Origin: Hymenobacter sp. UV11
Lineage (GTDB): Bacteria; Bacteroidota; Bacteroidia; Cytophagales; Hymenobacteraceae
Assembly (NCBI RefSeq): GCF_004684095.1
Contig: NZ_SRII01000001.1
Span: forward strand, 310,001 to 374,000
Direction of reading: 5' to 3'
DNA length: 64,000 nucleotides
The position numbers and the translations under genes are program-made. Below, one piece after another: positions 51,954 through 60,123 of the stretch. The notes under the pieces are model-generated. The model was not told the origin of the DNA. It saw only the letters and a program-made list of their open reading frames with translations, and searched no databases. Position 1 is the first letter of the stretch. Each line of letters starts with the position of its first letter.

Positions 51954-53996
51954 ATGACCTCACTTCCTCAGCGCTACACGGTTACGGCTGCTTTGCCCTA
52001 CGCCAACGGCCCCGTGCACATTGGCCACCTGGCGGGCGTTTATTTGCCCGCCGATATTTATGTGCGCTATCTGCGCGCTCAAAACCGCGACGTAAAATTT
52101 ATCTGCGGCTCCGACGAGCACGGCGTGCCCATCACTATTCGGGCTCAGAAAGAGGGTGTTACGCCCCAGCAGATTGTCGATAAATACCACAAAATAATTG
52201 GTGATTCCTTCCGCGATTTTAACGTGTCGTTCGACGTGTATTCACGCACGTCTTCGAAAACGCACGCCGAAGTTTCGAGCGAATTTTTCGAGAAATTAAA
52301 TGCCGATAATAAATTCATCGAGCAAACCACGCAGCAGCTTTACGACGAGCAGGCGGGCCAGTTTCTGGCCGACCGCTACGTGGTGGGCACCTGCCCCAAC
52401 TGCGGCAACGAAAATGCCTACGGCGACCAGTGCGAGCGCTGCGGTACTTCACTCAGCCCGACGGAATTAATTAATCCGCGCTCCATGCTCAGCGGCAATA
52501 CGCCGGTGCTGCGCGACACGCGCCACTGGTTTTTGCCCCTCAACGAGTACGAGCCTTGGCTGCGCGAATGGATAGTTGAGGGCCACAAAAACGATTGGAA
52601 AACTAACGTCTACGGCCAGTGCAAATCCTGGATTGACCAGGGCCTGCATGCCCGCGCCGTAACCCGCGACCTCGACTGGGGCGTGCCCGTGCCGGTGCCC
52701 GGCGCCGAGGGTAAAGTGCTATACGTCTGGTTTGATGCGCCCATCGGCTACATCTCGGCTACCAAGGAAGGCTTCCCCGATGAGTGGGAGAAATACTGGA
52801 AAGACCCGGCCACCAAGCTGGTGCATTTTATTGGTAAGGATAACATCGTTTTTCACTGCATTATTTTCCCGGTAATGTTGAAGGCGCACGGCGAATTTAT
52901 TTTGCCCGATAACGTGCCGGCCAACGAGTTTCTGAACCTGGAAGGCGATAAAATCAGCACCTCGCGCAACTGGGCCGTGTGGCTGCACGAATACTTGCAG
53001 GATTTCCCCGGCCAGGCCGATGTGCTGCGCTACGTGCTCTGCGCCAACGCGCCCGAAACCAAGGATAACGACTTCACCTGGAAGGACTTCCAGGCGCGCA
53101 ACAACAACGAGTTGGTTGCTACCCTCGGTAATTTTGTGAACCGCGCCGCCGTGCTCACCCAGAAGTTTTTTGATAATAAAGTGCCCCTGCGAGGCGAATT
53201 AACGGCGGTCGAAGAAGAGGTATTTCGGCAGCTGGCCGAATTTCCGAATCGCGTTGGTGAATTAATTGAAAATTACCGTTTCCGCGATGCGCTGGCGGAG
53301 GTGATGAGTTTGGCGCGCCTCGGCAATAAATACCTAGCTGATACGCAGCCCTGGCACCTCATCAAAACCGACGCGGCGCGCACCGGCACGGTGCTGCACG
53401 TGGCGCTGCAAGTGGCGGCCGCGCTGGTACCGCTGCTCACGCCCTTCCTGCCCGAGTCGGCCGCCAAGCTAGCCAAGATGCTGAATTTTGAGCCCGGCGA
53501 CTGGCAGAGCGCGGCCCGCGCCGAGCAATTGCCCGCCGACCATCAGTTGCAGGAGCCCGCGCTATTATTCGCCAAAATTGACGATGCCGTGGTGCAAACG
53601 CAGGTGCAGAAACTGCTCGATACCAAGCAGGCCAACGTGCTAGCTGCTACCCCCGTCGCGCCGGCCAAAGAGAACGTGAGCTTCGACGAGTTTGGCAAAA
53701 TGGACTTGCGCGTGGGCACCATCGTGGCCGCCGAAAAAGTAGCCAAAACCAAGAAATTGCTTAAGCTCACGATTGAGGTGGGCCTGGAGCAGCGCACCAT
53801 CGTGAGCGGCATCGCCGAGTCGTTTATTCCCGAGGCGCTAATTGGCCAGCAGGCGATGGTTTTATTAAACCTGGCGCCCCGCGAAATCAAAGGAATTCAA
53901 AGCCAGGGCATGTTGCTGCTGGCCGAAAATGCCGACGGCAGTTTGGCGCTCATGCAGCCAGGTAGCGCGGTGCGCAACGGCAGCCCGATTCTGTAG
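51954..53996 (+). CDS. metG: Methionyl-tRNA synthetase with C-terminal tRNA-binding domain
   Basis: A 680-residue class I synthetase. The HIGH motif is in [14 protein letters not shown] (residues 22-25), the connective peptide has zinc knuckles CPNC...CERC, and the KMSKS loop is KISTS (residues 333-337). An anticodon-binding helical domain (about 395-560) and an EMAPII-like tRNA-binding OB fold (about 575-680, [12 protein letters not shown]) follow. The coding sequence is rather AT-rich for this window (runs such as GAATTAATTAAT). Confidence 0.97.
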   Translation: MTSLPQRYTVTAALPYANGPVHIGHLAGVYLPADIYVRYLRAQNRDVKFICGSDEHGVPITIRAQKEGVTPQQIVDKYHKIIGDSFRDFNVSFDVYSRTSSKTHAEVSSEFFEKLNADNKFIEQTTQQLYDEQAGQFLADRYVVGTCPNCGNENAYGDQCERCGTSLSPTELINPRSMLSGNTPVLRDTRHWFLPLNEYEPWLREWIVEGHKNDWKTNVYGQCKSWIDQGLHARAVTRDLDWGVPVPVPGAEGKVLYVWFDAPIGYISATKEGFPDEWEKYWKDPATKLVHFIGKDNIVFHCIIFPVMLKAHGEFILPDNVPANEFLNLEGDKISTSRNWAVWLHEYLQDFPGQADVLRYVLCANAPETKDNDFTWKDFQARNNNELVATLGNFVNRAAVLTQKFFDNKVPLRGELTAVEEEVFRQLAEFPNRVGELIENYRFRDALAEVMSLARLGNKYLADTQPWHLIKTDAARTGTVLHVALQVAAALVPLLTPFLPESAAKLAKMLNFEPGDWQSAARAEQLPADHQLQEPALLFAKIDDAVVQTQVQKLLDTKQANVLAATPVAPAKENVSFDEFGKMDLRVGTIVAAEKVAKTKKLLKLTIEVGLEQRTIVSGIAESFIPEALIGQQAMVLLNLAPREIKGIQSQGMLLLAENADGSLALMQPGSAVRNGSPIL

Positions 53997-54016
53997 TCGG
54001 GATAGTCGCAGCAAAC

Positions 54017-54118
54017 AGGCCGTTATGCTGCGCTTGTCGAAGCATCTCTACCACGCCACTGAAGTTAGTAACCTAGCGGCGTGGTAGAGATGCTTCGACA
54101 AGCTCAGCATGACGGCCT
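54017..54118. repeat. Inverted repeat, family B
   Basis: AGGCCGTTATGCTGCGCTTG and continuation pair with the right arm ending CATGACGGCCT; the family B core is present in both arms. It lies between the convergent metG and pth genes. Confidence 0.87.
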
Positions 54119-54134
54119 ATTTTATTCTCGCTAA

Positions 54135-54701
54135 TCACTTCATATTTACGATATTCATCGCGCGTTCCAGCCCCATGCTGCCGAAGGCCAGCACGGCTTC
54201 GCCGGCTTTTTCGATGTGCAGCGACAGGTCAATCCGCTCATCGGCCGAAAACGGGTCGAGCACGTAATCGACCTGCCGACCCTTCGGAAAATTAGCATCG
54301 ACGCCGAAGCGCAGCCGGGCGTACACGTCGTTGCCCAGCGTGGCCTGAATGTCTTTGAGGCCATTGTGACCGCCGGCCGAGCCCTGGCCTTTTAAGCGCA
54401 ACTTGCCGAAGGGTAGGGCCAGGTCGTCGGTGACGACCAGCATATTCTCGGGCGTAATTTTCAGCGTGCTTAGCCAGTGCGCGGCGGCCTTGCCACTGAG
54501 GTTCATAAACGTGGTGGGCTTCACCAGCACATAGCGGTGGCCCTTGTTTTTGAATTCGGTGGTGAAGGCGTGGCGGCCCAGCTCAAAGCGCGGCGCCTCG
54601 AATTTCTGTGCTAAATAATCGGCCACCATGAAGCCAATATTGTGGCGGGTGTCGGCATACTCGGGGCCGATGTTGCCAAGGCAAAGAATTAAAAAGACCA
54701 C
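54135..54701 (-). CDS. pth: Peptidyl-tRNA hydrolase
   Basis: Pth cleaves peptidyl-tRNA that drops off ribosomes. The 188-residue protein has LCLGNIGPEYADTRHNIGF (catalytic His about 20), TTFMNLSG, VVTDDLALPFG and GSAGGHNGLKDI. The best start is a GTG at 54701, which lies inside the left arm of a 52-bp inverted repeat shared with the rplY stop region. The gene is downstream of rplY, a common pairing. Confidence 0.94.
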   Translation of the reverse strand: MVFLILCLGNIGPEYADTRHNIGFMVADYLAQKFEAPRFELGRHAFTTEFKNKGHRYVLVKPTTFMNLSGKAAAHWLSTLKITPENMLVVTDDLALPFGKLRLKGQGSAGGHNGLKDIQATLGNDVYARLRFGVDANFPKGRQVDYVLDPFSADERIDLSLHIEKAGEAVLAFGSMGLERAMNIVNMK

Positions 54702-54899
54702 TGATTGGCGCGGATTTTAACGGATTTCACGGATTTTGTGGACGATTGCGCTGGCCCTGCTTTCAGCGGCCAGGCACGCACTGGCTCGTCCCTATTTAAC
54801 AAAAAAGCCACCCCAACAGGATGGCTTTTTTGCTTGCAAAAATAACGTCGTCCACAAAATCCGTGAAATCCGTTAAAATTCGCGCTAATCAGTGGTCTT
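54694..54899. repeat. 52-bp inverted repeat enclosing the rplY-pth gap, family E
   Basis: Arms at 54694-54745 and 54848-54899 are complementary with two mismatches. The left arm includes the pth GTG start and second codon; the right arm includes most of the rplY stop. A separate terminator hairpin lies inside the loop at 54801-54831. Confidence 0.9.
54801..54831. terminator. Intrinsic terminator between rplY and pth
   Basis: AAAAAAGCCA pairs with TGGCTTTTTT around an 11-base loop, inside the loop of the long inverted repeat. Confidence 0.75.
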
Positions 54900-55470
54900 A
54901 TTTGTTGCCGGCCAGTTCGCCTTTCAGGGCGCGCGGAACGGTAACGGTGGCGATGGGCGCCTGGTCGCTGGTCAGGATAACGTAGTTGGTGGGCTTCACC
55001 GCACCTACTTTCACCGACTTGCCTAGCTCTAGGGTGCTGATGTCAACTTCCACGTAGTCGGGCAGGTTTTCGGGCATTGCCTTCACCTTCACTTTACGAA
55101 TTTTGCTGGCCAGCTTGCCACCGGCCAATACGCCCGGCGAAACGCCGATGTACTTCACGGGGATGTCCATTTTTACTTCTTTGCCGTCGGCAATTTCCAG
55201 GAAGTCAACGTGCAGCAGCATTTCGTTGACGGGGTGGAACTGGGCGTCCTGCACGATGGCGCGGTACGTGGTGCCTTCTACGTTCAGGTCCACGATGTGG
55301 GCCTCGGGGGTATACAGCAACTCGCGGAACAGGATGGCGGGCACTGCGAAGTGCACCGTGTCTTGGCCGCCGTACAGTACGCATGGTACCTGCGCGTCGA
55401 GGCGCAGCGCCTTAGCGTCCGTCTTGCCGAGATTCGCTCTTTTAAACCCTACAATCTCCAGGCTTTTCAT
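54898..55470 (-). CDS. rplY: 50S ribosomal protein L25 (long CTC form)
   Basis: L25 binds 5S rRNA. The start is the ATG of MKSLEIVGFKRANLGK (55470), giving 190 residues, the two-domain TL5/CTC form. Landmarks are VPCVLYGGQDTVHFAVP, the 5S-binding segment LNVEGTTYRAIVQDAQFHPVNEMLLHVDFLEI, and the C-terminal domain PVKYIGVSPGVLAGGKL. An exact promoter box lies 58 bases upstream. Confidence 0.96.
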   Translation of the reverse strand: MKSLEIVGFKRANLGKTDAKALRLDAQVPCVLYGGQDTVHFAVPAILFRELLYTPEAHIVDLNVEGTTYRAIVQDAQFHPVNEMLLHVDFLEIADGKEVKMDIPVKYIGVSPGVLAGGKLASKIRKVKVKAMPENLPDYVEVDISTLELGKSVKVGAVKPTNYVILTSDQAPIATVTVPRALKGELAGNK

Positions 55471-55527
55471 AAAAGAAGTTGATTTGGAATGAATTGGCCG
55501 CTCGGCAACCCTTGCCGAAACGGGCCG

Positions 55528-55535
55528 CAAAGGTA
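55528..55535 (-). promoter_or_regulatory. -7 promoter element for rplY
   Basis: The minus strand reads TACCTTTG, preceded by a TTG about 20 bases upstream (CATTGGATT), matching the Bacteroidota -33/-7 pattern. Confidence 0.6.
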
Positions 55536-55699
55536 AGGATTTCAAGCGGTAAATCCAATGTGCCCCGAAAAAAGTAGCCAGGCCAGGTCCAACTGAGGCA
55601 GAAGTGGGGGGTAGGGCCGCGTGGCCAGAAAAGATGAGCAGTTGGCAAGCGAAGCACGAACGCTGGCTGGGCATTGACAAGCAAACCTCAGCACGTCCT

Positions 55700-56325
55700 G
55701 CCAAAGAATGGCTGGCTACGACTAGGCTGGGGCTGGCGGCGGCCTACTGCCACGCCGTAGTGGCCCCGGCCCACTCGCCGGCCTCGGCCTGCAGGGCGCC
55801 TTACTTCACCAGCACGTCTTTGCGGGCCGAGGTAAAGTAGGTGCGCTGCAGGTCAACGTAGGAGGGGGCAATGCGGCGGGCGTAGGCATCGCCGGCCAGC
55901 CGCGCTGCGTGCTGAATGCACTCTGCGGGCGCGGGCAGCTGGCGGAGCGCAGCCGGGCAGCTATCGCCCTCGCCCGTAAACACCAGGTAGTCTTCCTACC
56001 GGGCCTGGTCGAGCACAAAGCCCTGCGCTGCGCCGTAGGTGCGGAAGCCCGTTACCACTCTCATCAGTATATCGACCCGAAAAGTGGGCACCTGATGCTC
56101 CTTGCCATCCTTGTCCTTCACGGTGCGCGTGCCGGTGGTGCGGCGGGTGAGGCCCATATCCGAGTCGAAGGCTTCGAGCACTAGCAAGCCATCGACCTGC
56201 GTGCGGCGGCACAGCGCCTGGATGTATTCGGGTGGCAGAGGGGGTAGGAAAAACCCGCGCCCGCGCCCCAGCAGCTGCGCCTTAGCAGCCATGGAAAGGT
56301 TTCTGTCTCCCTTAAAATCGTTGAG
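55700..56325 (-). pseudogene. Decayed DUF6340-family gene with at least three in-frame stops
   Basis: A single minus-strand frame encodes recognisable DUF6340 sequence interrupted by stops: GDRNLSMAAKAQLLGRGRGFFLPPLPPEYIQAL... to FVLDQAR, then TAG at 55996-55998, then EDYLVFTGEGDSCPAALRQLPAPAE... ARRIAPSYVDLQRTYF to DVLVK, TAA at 55801-55803, then GALQAEAGEWAGATTAW and TAG at 55744-55746. No frameshift is needed. Intact family members are lipoproteins of about 350 residues; here the signal peptide, N-terminal third and C-terminal TPR-like part are missing or eroded. The family name is from recognition of conserved segments, not a search. Confidence 0.85.
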
Positions 56326-56377
56326 CTAATGGTAAGAATAAACTGCGCGAAACCAGGAGGTGCCTGCAAAAAACAAG

Positions 56378-56424
56378 CGGCTGGCGTTGCGAAAAAGACA
56401 AGCCTTTCCGCAACGCCAGCCGCC
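56378..56424. terminator. Strong hairpin after prs, possible terminator
   Basis: GCGGCTGGCGTTGCG pairs perfectly with CGCAACGCCAGCCGC around a 16-base loop. No clear T-run follows, so its terminator role is inferred from position. Confidence 0.6.
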
Positions 56425-56455
56425 AGTTGGCAGCAGCAGGTATACCGCCTACCCC

Positions 56456-57385
56456 TTACACAAACAGCGAGCTAATGCTCTCGTGCGTAACCACATTGCG
56501 GATGGCGGCGGCAAAGAGGGGTGCCAGCGAAATCACCCGCACCTTCTCGTTTTCCTCGCGCTGCGGAATGGTGTCGGTCGTAATGAGCTCGGTGAGCACC
56601 GAGGCGCGGAGGCGGGCGTGGGCCGGCCCGCTGAGCAGCGGGTGCGTGATAACGGCGCGCACCGAGTTGGCGCCGCGCTCCATCACCAGCTCGGCGGCCT
56701 TGCAGATGGTGCCGGCGGTGTCCACCATGTCATCCACAAATACCACGTCCATGCCCTTCACATCGCCGATTACCTGCATTGAGGCAATTTCGTTGGCCCG
56801 CAGGCGCATCTTGTCGCACACTACAATCTCAGCCCCAAACTTCTTGGCGAAAGCGCGGGTGCGTACTACCCCCCCCACGTCGGGCGAGGCAAAAATGAGA
56901 TTTTCGAGGTTCAGCGACTTGATGTAGGGCGCCGTGACGGTGGCGCCGTCGAGGTGGTCTACCGGAATGTCGAAGAAACCCTGAATCTGGCCCGCGTGCA
57001 GGTCGCAGGTCATGAGGCGGTCGGTGCCCACGCTCTGGATGATGTTGGCCACCACCTTGGCCCCGATGCTCACGCGGGGCTTGTCTTTGCGGTCCTGGCG
57101 GGCGTAGCCCATATAGGGCATCACGATATTGACCTTGTGGGCTGAGGCGCGCTTGCAGGCATCCACCATCAGCATGAGCTCCATGAGGTGCTCGGAGGGC
57201 GGAAAGGTGCTCTGGATGAGAAACACCTCGCAGCCGCGCACGCTCTCGTCGAAGCTGGGGCCCAACTCGTTGTCGGCGAAGCGCTGGAGCGTGAGGTCGC
57301 CCAGGGGCTGGCCGTAGGCTTTGGCAATTTTGCGGCTTAGCTCCTGCGAGGCGCTGCCGGCGAATAGTTTAACGTGCGGGTCCAT
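56456..57385 (-). CDS. prs: Ribose-phosphate pyrophosphokinase
   Basis: Prs makes PRPP from ribose 5-phosphate and ATP for nucleotide, His and Trp synthesis. The 309-residue protein has LFAGSASQELSRKIAKAYG, PYMGYARQDRKDKPR (ATP-binding loop), the DLHAGQIQGFFDIP motif, and the PRPP-binding VFVDDMVDTAGT. Starts at MDPHVKLF. It appears monocistronic, between a family D repeat and a hairpin. Confidence 0.97.
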   Translation of the reverse strand: MDPHVKLFAGSASQELSRKIAKAYGQPLGDLTLQRFADNELGPSFDESVRGCEVFLIQSTFPPSEHLMELMLMVDACKRASAHKVNIVMPYMGYARQDRKDKPRVSIGAKVVANIIQSVGTDRLMTCDLHAGQIQGFFDIPVDHLDGATVTAPYIKSLNLENLIFASPDVGGVVRTRAFAKKFGAEIVVCDKMRLRANEIASMQVIGDVKGMDVVFVDDMVDTAGTICKAAELVMERGANSVRAVITHPLLSGPAHARLRASVLTELITTDTIPQREENEKVRVISLAPLFAAAIRNVVTHESISSLFV

Positions 57386-57390
57386 AAGAA

Positions 57391-57528
57391 GTAAGGTAAG
57401 CTTTCGCTTGCCGTGTGGAGTGTAAGGTAAGCTTTAGCTTGCCGGCTTACAGGTTAAAATAAAAGTCAATGCACCAAAGGGCAAGCTAAGGCTTACCCTA
57501 CACTTTTCCGGCAAGCCGAAGCCTACCG
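57391..57528. repeat. Composite repeat, family D
   Basis: At least four units (GGTAAGCTTTCGCTTGCC, GGTAAGCTTTAGCTTGCCG, GGGCAAGCTAAGGCTTACCC and CGGCAAGCCGAAGCCTACCG) occur in alternating orientation upstream of prs, like the block at 18513-18657. Confidence 0.75.
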
Positions 57529-57530
57529 CC

Positions 57531-57825
57531 CGGGCCGAACTAACAAGCGAAAGGCGCCGGCTTGCTCCCAAATGGGAGAAGCCAGCGCCTCGTAAGTGGT
57601 CAAAAAGTAAGGTCGTCGGTGTTCGGTCGGGACTACTGAGGTCGCGGGCTTTCGGAGGAAAATCCTCCCCCAGATTGGCAGGCCGGTAGTCCATAGAGTT
57701 ACGCGAAGGTTTCCGAATCAGGGCGCAAGGTAAACCGGCTTTCACCAAACCGGACCGGGTAGAATGGCTGGTAGCCTGATTAATTGGTGAAGCGCGCCGG
57801 GAGCGCCAAGCTGCTTCCAGCCAGG
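57531..57825. other. Unexplained structured intergenic region
   Basis: This 295-bp region between the DUF4861 gene and the family D block contains no repeat-family sequence and no convincing gene. It has several compact potential stems: GGCGCCGGCTTGCTCCC/GGGAG...AGCCAGCGCC at 57553-57589, GGACTAC/GTAGTCC enclosing GGAGGA/TCCTCC at 57630-57692, and CCGG-containing stems near 57733-57757. It may encode a small RNA or be a processed leader. A minus-strand 104-codon frame across it has atypical codon use. Confidence 0.4.
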
Positions 57826-59016
57826 TTACCAGCTGACCTTCAGGGGTGAAGCCAGGCGCTGGGCAAACTCGGCGAGGTAGGCATCCCAGGCGGCGGCCGA
57901 GGCAAATTGTCCGCTTTTCGTCCAGCCAAAGCCCGCGTAGAACACGACCGTATGCTGCTGCGGCTTGGTGACGATGTAGAGCTGGTTGGCGTCTTTGTCG
58001 GGGCTGCGGTGGTCCTCATAATCGGTGATGGCGGACGGCGCCACCACTACCCCCGTGCCCAGAAACGAGTCGTCGACGGCCTCCCAGTAGCGAAACCAGC
58101 CGGCGGCGCGGTCGGCGCGCACCGCGCCCTTGGCCTCGTGCAAGGTCAGGCCGATGGTGCAGTTGGGTAGGGGGGTAGGGGCCGTCATCGTTTCCTCGTA
58201 GCGCGTGAGGTTCGAGCCTAGGTCAAGGCTGATGATTTTCTTCTCCGTCACGGGCTTGCCGGCTGCGTCCCAGGGCGCGTAGGTCAGCTCAAACACCGTG
58301 CGAATGGGCCCGGTTGCTAGTACCTTATACGTAGCGAAGTTCTTGGAAATGTAGAGTTTGCCACCTTCCAGCACGCCGGTGCCGCCCACGCCGCGGCTGG
58401 TTCCCACGTGGTAGGGGTCGTAGCCCTCGCCGGTGTCTTTGTGGTAAGAGAACGGCGTGCGCACGTGCTGGCCATACCACTTGTCGATGATAGGGTAGGA
58501 AACCCGTTTCAGCCAGCAGTCCATGCCGCTGCTGAGCGTGCCGGCGGGGTCTTTTTTATCAAACAGTTGCTCGGCGTTGGGGCCGTAGGTGCGGAAGGCC
58601 ACCCGCTCGTTTTCCCAAGCAAAGTCGTCGGTGCGTTCGGGCACGAAGCGGGCAAACGTGGTAACTGCGCTGCTGGGCACCGCTTCGGTCCCGGCGGCCA
58701 GGGTAAACGTTTTGGTGCCTTTGGCTGGCACATCGGTCTGAAACAGCAGCGCATCGGGCCGCCCATCGCCGTCATTGTCCAGCAATTGGCTCACCAGCAC
58801 TTGCTTGGTGGCCGCATCGTGCACGCGCAGGCTGGCCGGGGCCAGCTGGCGCACGCTAGCCGGCAGCTGCGCCAGCGGCAGGCTGATGGTTTCGGCGCGG
58901 CGCAGCTGGTTGAGCTGGTTGCGCACCGTGAGGGTGGCCTGGGCCGGCGGCGGGAGGGTAGGGGCGGTGCCCAGGCCCAGCGCCGCCAGGGGCAGCAAAA
59001 GCGTCAGCTGTTTCAT
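57826..59016 (-). CDS. DUF4861 secreted protein
   Basis: A 396-residue protein with a signal peptide (MKQLTLLLPLAALGLGTAP). A calcium-binding-like loop DNDGDGRPDALLF occurs near residue 81, and the DUF4861 core contains ENERVAFRTYGPNAEQLFDKK, KWYGQHVRTPFSYHKDTGEGYDPYHVG and DYEDHRSPDKDANQLYIV. The family is typical of pectin and rhamnogalacturonan loci, and its neighbours here agree. No enzymatic activity is known to me. Confidence 0.9.
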   Translation of the reverse strand: MKQLTLLLPLAALGLGTAPTLPPPAQATLTVRNQLNQLRRAETISLPLAQLPASVRQLAPASLRVHDAATKQVLVSQLLDNDGDGRPDALLFQTDVPAKGTKTFTLAAGTEAVPSSAVTTFARFVPERTDDFAWENERVAFRTYGPNAEQLFDKKDPAGTLSSGMDCWLKRVSYPIIDKWYGQHVRTPFSYHKDTGEGYDPYHVGTSRGVGGTGVLEGGKLYISKNFATYKVLATGPIRTVFELTYAPWDAAGKPVTEKKIISLDLGSNLTRYEETMTAPTPLPNCTIGLTLHEAKGAVRADRAAGWFRYWEAVDDSFLGTGVVVAPSAITDYEDHRSPDKDANQLYIVTKPQQHTVVFYAGFGWTKSGQFASAAAWDAYLAEFAQRLASPLKVSW

Positions 59017-59051
59017 ATGAGCTTAAGAGAGTTAGAATTACCCAGCATGAT

Positions 59052-59141
59052 TGTCATTGCGAGCAAAGCGCGGCAATCGCACCAGAACGAGTCGTTCGGG
59101 TATCGTTCTGGTGCGATTGCCGCGCTTCGCTCGCAATGACA
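59052..59141. repeat. Inverted repeat, family A
   Basis: TGTCATTGCGAGCAAAGCGC plus GGCAATCGCACCAGAACGA pair with the right arm ending CGCTCGCAATGACA. It lies between the DUF4861 and kduI genes, inside the polysaccharide locus. Confidence 0.87.
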
Positions 59142-59174
59142 GATGATGCTATGTAATCACTGAAAGAGAAGAAG

Positions 59175-60005
59175 TTAGCGCAAATCAGCCAAAGCCACGG
59201 CGTCCATGTCGGTGTATTCGAGGTTTTCGCCGGCCATGCCCCAGATGAAGGCGTAGGCCGCGCTGCCGCAGCCGGTGTGAATGGACCACGGCGGCGACAA
59301 AATGGCCTGCTCGTTGCTCACCCACAGCGGGCGCGTCTCGTTGGGCTCGCCCAGCATATGCAGCACGCGCTGGCCCTGGGGCAGGTTGAAGTAGAGGTAG
59401 GCCTCCATGCGGCGGTCGTGCACGTGGCTGGGCATAGTATTCCAGACCGCGCCGGGCTTGAGCTGGGTGAGGCCCATCACGAGCTGGCACGAGGGTAGGC
59501 CCTCGTTGAAAATGTACTTGTAAATGGTGCGGGCATTGGCCGTTTCCTGGCTGCCCATTTCCACCGGCGTGGCCTCGGCCTGGGTGCGGCGGGCGGTCGG
59601 GTACTCTTTGTGCGCCGGCGCCGAAAGCAGGTAAAACTTGGCTGGATTAGCCGCGTCGGCGCTGCGAAACTCGACCTGCTGGCTGCCCTTGCCCACGTAG
59701 AGGCAGTCCTGCGTGCCCAGCTCGTGGGTCGTGCCATCGACTACGATGGCGCCCGGCCCGCCTACGTTCAAAGCGCCCAGCTCGCGGCGCTCCAGAAAGT
59801 ACTGGGCCTTCAGCCCGTCGGGGCAGGGTAGGGCCAGCGGCGCCTCGGTGGGCATGGCCCCGCCTACTATCATGCGGTCGTAGTGCGTGTACGTCAGCTC
59901 GATAGCGCCAGGCGCGAAGATATTTTCAATCAGGAAATGGGCGCGCAGGCCGTCCGTATTCAGGCCGGCGGTTTCGCGCGGGCCAATGGCAAAACGAGTG
60001 TTCAT
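59175..60005 (-). CDS. kduI: 5-dehydro-4-deoxy-D-glucuronate isomerase
   Basis: KduI converts the unsaturated galacturonate product DKI to 3-deoxy-D-glycero-2,5-hexodiulosonate in pectin breakdown. The 276-residue cupin has the metal-binding segment MPSHVHDRRMEAYLYF and a further His in SPPWSIHTGCG. It is 118 bases upstream of nothing else in its transcript than the DUF4861 gene, and downstream of kduD. Confidence 0.95.
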   Translation of the reverse strand: MNTRFAIGPRETAGLNTDGLRAHFLIENIFAPGAIELTYTHYDRMIVGGAMPTEAPLALPCPDGLKAQYFLERRELGALNVGGPGAIVVDGTTHELGTQDCLYVGKGSQQVEFRSADAANPAKFYLLSAPAHKEYPTARRTQAEATPVEMGSQETANARTIYKYIFNEGLPSCQLVMGLTQLKPGAVWNTMPSHVHDRRMEAYLYFNLPQGQRVLHMLGEPNETRPLWVSNEQAILSPPWSIHTGCGSAAYAFIWGMAGENLEYTDMDAVALADLR

Positions 60006-60025
60006 CTTGTTGGAATTATGAGTTT

Positions 60026-60114
60026 TGAATTAGGAATTATGAATTGAATCAGGGAGTGCGCAGTGACTGGCTAAACAGCAGCGGTTGCCCCCAATTCATA
60101 ACTCTTAATTCATA
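60026..60114. repeat. AT-rich inverted repeat between kduD and kduI
   Basis: TGAATTAGGAATTATGAATTG pairs imperfectly with CAATTCATAACTCTTAATTCA. It is unlike the GC-rich families A-D. Confidence 0.6.
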
Positions 60115-60123
60115 CTTAAAAAA

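Noticed and set aside
55801..56292. A frameshift explanation for the broken DUF6340 gene
   Set aside because: The fragments before and after each interruption are in the same frame, so nonsense substitutions suffice.
57434..57748. A 104-codon minus-strand frame upstream of prs
   Set aside because: It runs through family D repeats at its 3' half, uses codons unlike its neighbours, and has no family resemblance; a structured RNA or non-coding leader is more likely.
57531..57825. RNase P, tmRNA, SRP or 6S RNA gene
   Set aside because: The conserved core sequences of these RNAs, such as the P4 GAGGAAAGTCC block of RNase P or the tmRNA tag and T-arm, are absent on both strands.
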